In this document: positions 1 to 11,090 of the stretch, piece by piece | Layout: the number at the start of each line of letters is the position of its first letter | Position numbering within the stretch: the first letter of the stretch is position 1 | From: Megalopta genalis | Taxonomy: Eukaryota > Arthropoda > Insecta > Hymenoptera > Halictidae | NCBI RefSeq assembly: GCF_051020955.1 | Contig: NW_027476401.1 | Coordinates: 186,001-250,000 of the forward strand | Direction of reading: 5' to 3' | Length of the DNA stretch: 64,000 nt | Made by a program: the position numbers and the translations under genes | The notes under the pieces: model-generated | The model's database searches: none | Seen by the model: only the letters and a program-made list of their open reading frames with translations | Told to the model about the DNA's origin: nothing

Positions 1-420
1 TCGAAGATAAGCCTTCTACTTCGCATTGATTTGAATCTGAATCATGTGTTTCGCTTAGATTTGAAGATAACTCGTTGGTTTTGCATGCAGTTGATGCAAA
101 ATCACGCATATCACAAGTATTTGAAGCTAAACCATTTGATTCGCATGGATTCGAAGATCAGCCCTCTACTTCGCATTCATTTGAAGCTAAATCATGTGTT
201 TCGCATGGATTTGAAGCTAACTCGTTTGTTTCGCATGCATTTGAAGCTAAATCATGTATATCACATTTAATTGAAGCTAAACCATTTGTTTCGGATGGAT
301 TTGAATCTAACTCGTTTGTTTCGCATGCAGTTGAAGCTAAATCATGTACATCACAAGTATTTGAAGCTAAACCATCTATTTCGTGTGGATTCGAAGATCT
401 GCCTTCTACTTCGCATTGAT

Positions 421-570
421 TTGAAGCTAAATCATGTGTTTCGCATGGATTTGAAGCTAACTCGTTTGTTTCGCTTGCTGTTGAAGCTAAATCAAGTATA
501 TCACAAGTATTTGAATCTAAACCATTTGATTCGCATGGATTCGAAGATCAGCCTTCTACATCGCATTGAT
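421..570 (+). repeat. Representative 150-bp A-B-C-D-E unit
   Basis: This unit shows the five-monomer order in clean 30-bp register. A is at 421-450, B at 451-480 (tail ending GCTG), C at 481-510 (tail TCACAAGTAT), D at 511-540 and E at 541-570 (head TCGAAGATCA, tail TCGCATTGAT). Heads are the most conserved part, cores carry the type identity, and tails separate C and B from the others. Neighbouring units differ from it by scattered substitutions, so it is an example and not a consensus. Confidence 0.9.
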
Positions 571-810
571 TTGAAGCCAAATCATGAGTTTGGCATGGAT
601 TTGCAGCTAAATCATGTGTTTTGAATGGATTTGAAGTTAACTCGTTTGCTTCCCAAGCAGGTGAAGCTAAATCATGTATATCATAAGTATTTGAAGCTAA
701 AGAACTTGATTCGCATGGATTTCAAACTAAGCCTTCTACTTCGCATTGATTTGAAGGTAAATCATGTCTTTTGCGTGGATTTAAAGCTAACTCGTTTGTT
801 TCGCCAGCAT

Positions 811-870
811 TTGAAGCTATATCAGTGATATTCGCAAGTATTTGCAGGTAAATCATTCGTTTCGCTGGAT
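811..870 (+). repeat. Compensated 31-bp + 29-bp monomer pair
   Basis: Positions 811-841 form a 31-bp variant with core ATCAGTGATA and tail TTCGCAAGTAT. Positions 842-870 form a 29-bp variant whose tail is TCGCTGGAT, one base short. The pair adds up to exactly two standard monomers, so the register is regained. The pair recurs as a unit near 1,890-1,950, 30,190-30,250, 33,205-33,250, 34,840-34,905, 37,130-37,180 and 37,700-37,750, so it was amplified after forming. In the LKLNHVFRMD frame the 31-mer introduces a TGA stop. Confidence 0.85.
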
Positions 871-2464
871 TTGAAACTAAGCCTTCTACATCGCATTGAT
901 TTGATTCTAAATCATGTGTTTCGCTTGGATTTGAAGCTGACTCGTTTGTTTCGCATGCAGTAGAAGCTAAATCATGTATATCACAAGTAGTAGAAGCTAA
1001 ACCATTTGTTTCGCATGGATTCGACGATCAGCCATCAGCTTCGCATTGATTTTAAGCTATATCATGTGTTTCGCATCGAATTCAAGCTAACTCGTTTGTT
1101 TCGCCTGCATTTGAAGCTAAATCATGTATATCACATATAATTGAAGCTAAACCAATTGTTTCGCATGGATTCGAAGATCAGCCTTCTACTTCGCATTCAT
1201 TTGAAGCTAAATAATGTGTTTCTCATGGATTTGAAGCTGACTCGTTTGTTTCGCCTGCATTTGAAGCTATATCATGTATATCACAAGTATTTGAATCTGA
1301 ACCAATTGATTCCCATGAATAGTACGCTAAACCATGTTTTTCGAATGAATTTGAAGCTAAATCATGTGTTTTGAATGGATTTGAAGCTAACTCGTTTGTT
1401 TCACCTGCATTTGAAGCTAAATCATGTATATCACATATAATTGAAGCTAAACCATTTGTTTCGCATGGATTCGAAGATAAGCCTTCTACTTCGCATTGAT
1501 TTGAATCTGAATCATGTGTTTCGCTTAGATTTGAAGGTAACTCGTTGGTTTTGCATGCAGTTGAAGCAAAATCACGCATATCACAAGTATTTGAAGCTAA
1601 ACCATTTGATTCGCATGGATTCGAAGATCAGCCTTCTACATCGCATTGATTTGAAGCTAAATCATGAGTTTCGCATGGATTTGAAGCTAAATCATGTGTT
1701 TTGAATGGATTTGAAGTTAACTCGTTTGCTTCCCAAGCAGTTGAAGCTAAATCATGTATATCATAAGTATTTGAAGCTAAAGAACTTGATTCGCATGGAT
1801 TTCAAACTAAGCCTTCTACTTCGCATTGATTTGAAGGTAAATCATGTCTTTTGCATGAATTTAAAGCTAACTCGTTTGTTCCCCAGCATTTGAAGCTATA
1901 TCAGTGATATTCGCAAGTATTTGAAGGTAAATCATTCGTTTCGCTGGATTTGAAACTAAGCCTTCTACATCTTATTGATTTGATTCTAAATCATGTGTTT
2001 CGCTTGGATTTGAAGCTGACTCGTTTGTTTCGCATGCAGTTGAAGCTAAATCATGTATATCACAAGTAGTAGAAGCTAAACCATTTGTTTCGCATGGATT
2101 CGACGATCAGCCATCAGCTGCGCATTGATTTTAAGCTATATCATGTGTTTCGCATCGATTTGAAGCTAACTCGTTTGTTTCTCCTGCATTTGAAGCTAAA
2201 TCATGCGTATCACAAGTATTTAAAGCTAAACCATTTGTTCGCATGGATTCGAAGATAAGCCTTCTACTTCGCATTGAATTAAAGCTAAATCATGTGTTTC
2301 GCTTGGATTTGAAGCTAACTCGTTTGTATCACATGCAGTTGTAGTTAAATCATGTATATCACAAGTATTTGAAGCTAAATCATTTGTTTCGCATGGATTC
2401 GAAGATAACCCTTCTACTTCGCATTGATTTGAAGCTAAATCATGTGTTTCGCATTGATTTGAAG

Positions 2465-2990
2465 CTAACTCGTTTGTTTCGCATGCTGTTGAAACTAAAT
2501 CATGTATATCACAAGTATTTGAAGCTAAACCATTTGTTTCGCATGGATTCCAAGATAACCCTTCTAATTCGCATTTATTAGATGGTAAATCATGCGTTTC
2601 GCATGGATTTGAAGCTAACTCGATTGTTTCGCATTCTGTTGAAGCTAAATCATGCATATCACAAGTATTTGAAGCTAAACCATTTGTTTCGCATGGATTC
2701 GAAGATAAGACATCTACTTCGCATTGATTTGAAGCTAAATCATGTGTTCGCATGGAATTGAAGCTACCTCGTTTGTTTCGCATGCTGTTGAAGCTAAGTC
2801 ATGTATATCACAAGTATTTGAAGCTAAACCATTTGTTTCGCATGGATTCGAAGATAAGCCTTCTACTTCGCATACATTTGAAGCTAAATCATGTGTTCCG
2901 CATGGATTTGAATCTAACTCGTTTGTTTCGCATGCAGTTGAAGCTGAATCATGTATATCACAAGTGTTTGCGGCTAAACCATTTGTTTTG
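2465..2990 (+). repeat. Copy 1 of a block repeated 2,760 bp downstream
   Basis: This stretch matches 5,225-5,750 with only a few substitutions seen by eye. Shared markers are the CAAGATAACC E head, the TTATTAGATGG monomer start, the one-base deletion near 2,748 (5,508), the CGCATACATTTG tail and the GTTTGCGGCTAAACC head. The two copies diverge at the E/D border near 2,990 (5,750). The spacing of 2,760 bp is exactly 92 monomer lengths, as expected for duplication by in-register unequal exchange. Confidence 0.85.
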
Positions 2991-5224
2991 CATGGATTCG
3001 AAGGTAACCCTTCTACTTCGCATTGATTTGAAGCTACATCATGTGTTTCGCATGGATTTGAATCTAACTCGTTTGTTTCGCATGCTGTTGAAACGAAATC
3101 ATGTATATCACAAGTATTTGAAGCTAAACCATTTGCTTCGCATGGATTCGAAGATCAGCCTTCTACTTCGCATTGATTAGATGCTAAATCATGTGTCTCG
3201 CATGGGTTTGAAGCTAACACGTTTGTTTCGCCTGCATTTGAAGCTATATCATTTATATTCTCAAGTATGTGAAGCTAAATCATTCGTTTCGCATGGATTT
3301 GAAGCTAAGCCGTCAACTTCGCGTTGACTTGATCATAAATCATGTTTTTCGTTTGGACTTGAAGTGAACTCGTTTGTTTCCAATGCTGTTGAAGCTAAAT
3401 CATGTATATCACAAGTATTTGAAGCTAAACCATTTGTTTCGCATGGATTCCAAGATAACCCTTCTAATTCGCATTGATTTGAAGCTAAATCATGTGTTTT
3501 CACATGGATTTGAAGCTAACTCGTTTGTTTCTCATGCTGTTGAAGCTAAATCATGTATATCACAAGTATTTGAAGCAGAGCCATTTGTTTCGCATGGATC
3601 CGAAGATAAGCCTCCTACTTCGCATTGATTTGAAGCTAAATCATGTGTTCGCATGGATTTGATGCTAACTCGTTTGCTTCGCATGCTGTTGAAGCTAAAT
3701 CAAGTGTATCACAAGTATTTGAAGCTAAACAATTTGCTTCGCATTTATTCGAAGCTAAGCCTTCTACTTCGCATTGATTTGAGGCTAAATCATGTGTTTC
3801 GCTTGGATTTGAAGCTAAATCATGTGTTTTGCATGGATTTGAAGCTAAGCTTTCTACTTAGCATTGATTTGAAGATAAATCATGTGTTTCGCTTGGATTT
3901 GAAGATAACTCGTTTGCTTCGCATGCTGTTGAAGCTAAATCATGTATATCACAAGTATTTGAAGTTAAACCATTTGTTTCGCATGGATTCGAAGATAATC
4001 CATCTATTTCGCATTGATTTGAAGCTAACTCGTTTGTTTCGCATGCTGTTGAAACTAAATCATTTATATCACAAGTATTTGAAGCTAAACCATTTGCTTC
4101 GCATGGATTCGAAGGTCAGCCTTCTACTTCGCATTGATTTGATGCTAAGTCATTCGTTTCGCATGGATTTGAAGCTAACTCGTTTGTTTCGCATGCTGTT
4201 GAAGCTAAATCATGTATATCACAAGTATTTGAAGCTAAACCATTTGTTTCGCATGGATTCGAATATTAGCCTTCCACATCGCATTGATTTGAAGCTAAAT
4301 CATGTGTTTCGCATGGGTATGAAGCTAACTCGTTTGTTTCGCCTGCATTTGAAGCTATATCACTTATATTCTCAAGTATGTGAAGCTAAATCATTCGTTT
4401 CGCATGGATTTGAAGCTAAGCCGTCAACTTCGCGTTGACTTGATGATAAATCATGTCTTTCGCTTGGACTTGAAGTTAACTCGTTTGTTTCGCATGCTGT
4501 TGAAGCTAAATCATGTATATCACAAGTATTTGAAGCTAAACCATTTGTTTCGCATGGATTCCAAGATAACCCTTCTAATTGGCATTGATTTGAGGCTAAA
4601 TCATGTGTTTCGCATGGATTTGAAGCTAACTCGTTTGTTTCTCATGCTGTTGAAGCTAAATCATGTATATCACAAGTATTTGAAGCTAAACCATTTGTTT
4701 CGCATGGATCCGAAGATAAGCCTCCTACTTCGCATTGATTTGAAGCTAAATCATGTGTTCGCAGGGATTTGAAGCTAACTCGTTTGCTTCGCATGCTGTT
4801 GAAGCTAAATCAAGTGTATCACAAGTATTTGAAGCTAAACCATTTGTTTCGCGTGGATTCGAAGATCAACCTTCTACTTCGTATTGATTAGATGCTAAAT
4901 CATGTGTTTCGCATGGATTTGAAGCTAACTCGTTTGTTTCGCATGCTGTTGAAGCTAAATCATGTATATCACAAGTATTTGAAGCTATATCATATGTTTC
5001 GCATGGATTCGAAGATAACCCTTCTAATTCGCATTGATTTGAAGCTAAATCATGTGTTTCGCATGGATTTGAAGCTAACTCGTTTATTTCGCATGCTGTT
5101 GAAGCTAAATCATGTATATCACAAGTATATGAAGCTAATCCATTTGCTTCGCATGGATTCGTAGATAAACCTTCTACTTCGCATTGATTTGAAGCTAAAT
5201 CATGTGTTTCGCATGGATTTGAAT

Positions 5225-5750
5225 CTAACTCGTTTGTTTCGCATGCTGTTGAAACTAAATCATGTATATCACAAGTATTTGAAGCTAAACCATTTGTTTC
5301 GCATGGATTCCAAGATAACCCTTCTAATTCGCATTTATTAGATGGTAAATCATGCGTTTCGCATGGATTTGAAGCTAACTCGATTGTTTCGCATTCTGTT
5401 GAAGCTAAATCATGCATATCACAAGTATTTGAAGCTAAACCATTTGTTTCGCATGGATTCGATGATAAGCCATCTACTTCGCATTGATTTGAAGCTAAAT
5501 CATGTGTTCGCATGGAATTGAAGCTACCTCGTTTGTTTCGCATGCTGTTGAAGCTAAGTCATGTATATCACAAGTATTTGAAGCTAAACCATTTGTTTCG
5601 CATGGATTCGAAGATAAGCCTTCTACTTCGCATACATTTGAAGCTAAATCATGTGTTCCGCATGGATTTGAATCTAACTCGTTTGTTTCGCATGCAGTTG
5701 AAGCTGAATCATGTATATCACAAGTGTTTGCGGCTAAACCATTTGCTTCG
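5225..5750 (+). repeat. Copy 2 of the 2,760-bp-spaced block
   Basis: This is the partner of 2,465-2,990. Differences are rare substitutions, for example GATGATAAGC at 5,461 where copy 1 has GAAGATAAGA at 2,701. The shared one-base deletion near 5,508 shows that the deletion came before the duplication. Confidence 0.85.
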
Positions 5751-8700
5751 CATGGATTCGAAGATCATCCTTCTACTTCGCATTGATTAGATGCTAAATC
5801 ATGTGTATCGCATGGGTTTGAAGCTAACTCGTTTGTTTCCCCTGCATTTGAAGCCATATCACTTATATTTTCAAATATGTGTAGCTAAATCATTCGTTTT
5901 GCATGGATTTGAAGCTAAGCCATCAACTTCGCGTTGACTTGATGCTAATTCATGTGTTTCGCATGGATTTGAAGCTAACTCGATTGTTTCCTAGGCAGTT
6001 GAAGCTAAATCATGTATATCACAAGTATTTGAAGCTAAACCATTTGTTTCGCATGGATTCCAAGATAACCCTTCTAATTCGCATTGATTTGAAGCTAAAT
6101 TATGTGTTTCACATGGATTTGAAGCTAACTCGTTTGTTTCTCATGCTGTTGAAGCTAAATCATGTATATCACAAGTATTTGAAGCTAAACCATTTGTTTC
6201 GCATGGATCCGAAGATAAGCCTCCTACTTCGCATTGATTTGAAGCTAAATCATGTATATCACAAGTATTTGAAGCTATATCATATGTTTCGCATGGATTC
6301 GAAGATAACCCTTCTAATTCGCATTGATTTGAAGCTAAATCATGTGTTTAGGATGGATTTGAAGCTAACTCGTTTTTTTCGCATGCTGTATTAAGCTAAG
6401 TCATGTATATCACAAGTATTTGAAGCTAAACCATTTGTTTCGCATGGATTCGAAGATAAGCCTCCTACCTCGCATTGATTTGAAGCTAAATCATGTGTTC
6501 GCATGGACTTGAAGCTACCTCGTTTGTTTCGCATTCTGTTGAAGCTAAATCAAATGTATCACAAGTATTTGAAGCCAAACCATTTGCTTCGCATGGATTC
6601 GAAGATCAGCCTTCTACTACGCATTGATTAGATGCTAAATCATGTGTTTCGCATGGATTTGAAGCTAACTCGTTTGTATCGCATGCTGTTGAAACTAAAT
6701 CATGTATATCACAAGTATTTGAAGCTATATCATTTGTTTCGCATGGATTCGAAGATTAGCCTTCTACTTCGCATTGATTAGATGCTAAATCATGTGTTTA
6801 GCATGGATTTGAAGCTAACTCGTTTGCTTCGCATGCTGTTGATGCTAAGTCATGTATATCACAAGTATTTGAAGCTAAACCATTTGTTTCGCATGGATTC
6901 GAAGATAAGCCTCCTACGACGCATTGATTTGAAGCTAAATCATTTGTTCGCATGGACTTGAAGCTACCTCGTTTGTTTCGCATTCTGTTGAAGCTAAATC
7001 AAGTGTATCACAAGTATTTGAAGCCAAACCATTTGCTTCGCATGGATTCGAAGCTCAGCCTTCTACTTCGCATTTATTAGATGGTAAATCATGCGTTTCG
7101 CATGGATTTGAAGCTAACTCGTTTGTTTCGCATTCTGTTGAAGCTAAATCATGCATATCACAAGTATTTGAAGCTAAACCATTTGTTTCGCATGGATTCG
7201 AAGATAAGCCTCCTACTTCGCATTGATTTGAAGCTAAATCATGTGTTCGCATGGATTTGAAGCTACCTCGTTTGTTTCGCATGCTGTTAAAGCTAAATCA
7301 TGTATATCACAAGTATTTGAAGCTATATCATATGTTTCGCATGGATTTGAAGATAACCCTTCTAATTCGCATTGATTTGAAGCTAAATCATGTGTTTAGG
7401 ATGGATTTGAAGCTAACTCGTTTTTTTTTCGCATGCTGTTTTAAGCTAAGTCATGTATATCACAAGTATTTGAAGCTAAACCATTTGTTTCGCATGGATT
7501 CGAAGATAAGCCTCCTACCTCGCATTGATTTGAAGCTAAATCATGTGTTCGCATGGACTTGAAGCTACCTCGTTTGTTTCGCATTCTGTTGAAGCTAAAT
7601 CAAATGTATCACAAGTATTTGAAGCCAAACCATTTGCTTCGCATGGATTCGAAGATCAGGCTTCTACTTCGCATTTATTAGATGGTAAATCATGCGTTTC
7701 GCATGGATTTGAAGCTAACTCGTTTGTTTCGCATGCTGTTGAAGATAAGTCATGTATATCACAAGTATTTGAAGCTGAACCATTTGTTTCTCACGTATTT
7801 GAAACTGAGCCTTCTACTTCGCATTGATTTGAAGCTGAATCATGTGTTTCGCTTGCATTTGAAGCTAACTCGTTTGTTTCGCATAGATTTGAAGCTAAAT
7901 CATGTGTTTCGCATGGATTTGAAGTTACCTCGTTTGTTTCGCCTGCATTTGAAGCTACATTACTTCTATTCGAAAGTATTTGATGATAAATCATTCGTTT
8001 CGCATAGATTTGAAGCTAATCCTTCAACTTCGCATTCATTTGAAGCTAAATCATTCGTTTCGCATGGATTTGAAGCTAAGCCTTCTACTTCGCATTTATT
8101 TGAAGCTAAATCATGTGGTTGCGCATGGATTTGCAGATAACACGTTTGTTTCGCATGCAGTTGAAGCTATATCACTTATATTCGCAAGTATTTGAAGCCA
8201 AATCATTCGGTTGGCATGGATTTGAAGCTATGCCTTCTACTTCGCATTGATTTGAAGTTAAATCATGTGTTTCGCATGGATTTGAAGCTAACTCATTTGT
8301 TTCGCATGCAGTTGAAACTAAATCATGTATATCACAATCATTTGAAGCTAAACCATTTGATTCGCATGGATTCGAAGATAAGCCTTCTACTTCGCATTGA
8401 TTTGATGCTAAATCATGTGTTTCGTTTGGATTTGAGGCTAACTCATTTGTTCCGCATGCTGTTGAATGTAAATCATGTATCTCACAAGTATTTGAAGCTA
8501 AACCATTTGTTTCGCATGGATTCGTAGATAACCCTTCTACTTCGCTTTGATTTGAAGCTAAATCAAGTGTTTCACATGGATTTGAAGCTAACTCGTTTGT
8601 TTCGCATGCAGTTGAAACTAAATCATGTATATCACAAGCATTTGAAGCTAAACCATTTGTTCCGCATGGATTCGAAGATAATCCTTCTACTTCGCATTGA

Positions 8701-9734
8701 TTTACAGCAAAATCATGTGTTTCACATGGATTTGATGCTAACTCATTTGTTTCGCATGCAGTTGAAGCTATATCATATATATCACAGGTATCTGCAGCTA
8801 AACATTAGTTTCGCATGGATTCGAAGATAAGCCTTCTATTTCGCATTGATTTGAAGCTAAATCATGTGTTTGGCATGAATTTGAAGCTAACTCGTTTGCT
8901 TCGTCTGCATTTGAAGCTATATCACTTATATTCGCAAGCATTTGGAGCTCAATCATTCGTTTCGCATGGATTTGAAGCTAAGCCTTCTACTTCGCATTTA
9001 TTTGAAGCTAAATCATGTGGTTGCGCATGGATTTGAAGATAACACGTTTGTTTCGCATGCAGTTGCAGCTATATCACTTATATTCGCAAGTATTTGAAGC
9101 CAAATCATTCGGTTCGCATGGATTTGAAGCTATGCCTTCTACTTCGCATTGATTTGAAGTTAAATCATGTATTTGGCATGGATTTGAAGCTAACTCGTTT
9201 GTTTAGCATGCAGTTGAATCTATATCACTTATATTCGCAAGCATTTGAAGCTAAATAATTCGTTTGGCATGGATTGGAAGCTAAGTCTTCTACTTTGCAT
9301 TGATTTGAAGTCAAATCATGTGTTACGCTTGGATTTGAAGCTAACTCGTTTGTTTCGCCTGCATTTGAAGATATATCACTTACATCGTAAGTATATGAAG
9401 CTAAATCATTCGTGTCGCATGGATTTGAAGCTAAGCCTTCTACTTCGCATTGATTTGAAGCTAAATCATGTGCTTCGCATGGATTCGAGGCTTACTCGTT
9501 TGATTCGCATGCAGTTGAAGCTAAATCATGATTATCACAAGTATCTGAATCTAAACCATCTGTTTCGCATGAATATTAAGCTGAACCATGTGTTTCTCAT
9601 GAATTTGAAACTATATCATGTGTTTCGCATGGATTTGAAGCTAACTCGTTTATTTCGTCTGCATTTGAAGCAAAATCATGTATATCACAAGTATTTGAAG
9701 CTGAACCATTTGTTTCTCACGTATTTGAAACTGA

Positions 9735-10310
9735 GCCTTCTACTTCGCATTGATTTGAAGCTGAATCATGTGTTTCGCTTGCATTTGCAGCTAACTCGTT
9801 TGTTTCGCATAGATTTGAAGCTAAATCATGTGTTTCGCATGGATTTGAAGCTACCTCGTTTGTTTCGCCTGCATTTGAAGCTACATTACTTCTATTCGAA
9901 AGTATTTGATGATAAATCATTCGTTTCGCATGGATTTGAAGCTAATCCTTCAACTTCGCATTCATTTGAAGCTAAATCATGCGTTTCGCATGGATTTGAA
10001 GCTATATCACTTATATTCGCAAGTATTTGAAGGTCAATCATTCGTTTCGCATGGATTTGAAGCTAATCCTTCTACTTCGGATTGTTTTGAAGCTAAATCT
10101 TGTGTTTCGCATGGATTTGTAGCTAACTCGTTTGTTTCGCACGCAGTTGACGCTAAATCGTGTATATCACGATTATTTGAAGCTATTCCATTTGATTCGC
10201 ATGGATTTGAAACGAAGACTTCTGCTTCGCATTGAGTTGAAGCTAAAACATGCATTTCGCATGGATTTGTAGCTAACTCGTTTTTTTCGCCTGCATTTGG
10301 AGCTATATCA
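9735..10310 (+). repeat. Copy 1 of a 783-bp-spaced duplication
   Basis: This block recurs at about 10,518-11,090. Shared rare motifs are the CATTACTTCTATTCG core, the TTGATGAT(A/T)AATC head, TTGAAGGTCAATC, TCGGATTGTTTTG, the TCACGATTAT tail and CATTGAGTTGAAG. The spacing is 783 bp, three bases more than 26 monomers, because the intervening monomers include 31-mers. Part of it also resembles 7,800-8,000. Confidence 0.8.
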
Positions 10311-10517
10311 CTTATATTCGCAAGTATTTGAAGGTCACTCATTCGTTTCGCATGGATTTGAAGCTAATCCTTCTACTTCGCATTCATTTGAAGCTAAATC
10401 ATGCGTTTCGCACGGATTTGTAGCTAACTCGTTTGATTCGCCTGCATTTCAAGCTATATCACTTATATGGCAAGTGTTTGAAGCTAAATCATTTGTGTCG
10501 AATGGGTTTGAAGCTAA

Positions 10518-11090
10518 GCCTTCTACTTCGCATTGATTTGAAGCTGAATCATGTGTTTCGCTTGCATTTGAAGCTAACTCGTTTGCTTCGCATAGATTTG
10601 AAGCTAAATCATGTGTTTCGTATGGATTTGAAGCTAGCTCGTTTGTTTCGCCTGCATTTGAAGCTACATTACTTCTATTCGAAAGTATTTGATGATTAAT
10701 CATTCGTTTCGCATGGATTTGAAGCTAATCCTTCAACTTCGCATTCATTTGAAGCTAAATCATGCGTTTCGCATGGATTTGAAGCTATATCACTTATATT
10801 CGCAAGTATTTGAAGGTCAATCATTCGTTTCGCATGGATTTGAAGCTAATCCTTCTACTTCGGATTGTTTTGAAGCTAAATCATATGTTTCGCATGGATT
10901 TGTAGCTAACTCGTTTGTTTCGCACGCAGTTGACGCTAAATCGTGTATATCACGATTATTTGAAGCTATTCCATTTGATTCGCATGGATTTGAAACGAAA
11001 CCTTCTGCTTCGCATTGAGTTGAAGCTAAAACATGCATTTCACATGGATTTGAAGCTAACTCGTTTTTTTCGCCTGCATTTGGAGCTAAA
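10518..11090 (+). repeat. Copy 2 of the 783-bp-spaced duplication
   Basis: This is the partner of 9,735-10,310 with a small number of substitutions, for example AACGAAACC at about 10,994 against AACGAAGAC at about 10,211. Past about 11,090 it joins a different monomer (core ending ATCATGTACA), so the right edge is a recombination junction. Confidence 0.8.

Larger units (their letters stand above)
1..2225 (+). repeat. Subarray 1: mixed block with internal 1,080-bp repetition
   Basis: The stretch from about 500 to 1,140 recurs at about 1,580 to 2,219 with a spacing of 1,080 bp (1,079 after a one-base deletion near 1,885). Shared rare variants include a core GAACTTGAT at about 711 and 1,791, a tail TTGAATGGAT, and the paired monomer CAAGTAGTAGAAG at about 985 and 2,064. 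The block carries the 31+29 bp monomer pair at 811-870 and again near 1,890-1,950. The same variants reappear at 30-38 kb, so this block shares ancestry with subarray 5. Confidence 0.8.
2226..7800 (+). repeat. Subarray 2: regular 150-bp units with recurrent one-base deletion
   Basis: The A-B-C-D-E order is well kept. E monomers are mostly of the TCGAAGATAA type and B tails usually end GCTG. Many A monomers carry TGTGTTCGCATGG, one T short of the standard form (for example near 2,748, 3,647, 4,758, 5,508, 6,498, 7,247 and 7,548). Each copy moves the 30-bp register by one. Because the variant is found in several units it was spread by amplification and is not a set of independent errors. Confidence 0.85.

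Noticed and set aside
2226..2783. Minus-strand frames starting MRNKRGSF as distinct genes
   Set aside because: The basic leader is only another reading of the monomer upstream of the TGTGTTCGCATGG deletion, and the same start recurs at every copy of that variant.
5502..5786. FEAKSCVSHG-type short open frames as small proteins
   Set aside because: This frame meets a TGA in nearly every E monomer, so it yields units of about 50-100 codons repeated everywhere. There is no start-site context and no sign of selection.
8100..9260. Forkhead- or C/EBP-like sites (GTTTGTTT, TTTCGCAT) as regulatory elements
   Set aside because: These short strings are part of the common B and D monomer and occur hundreds of times. 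There is no gene for them to regulate in the window.
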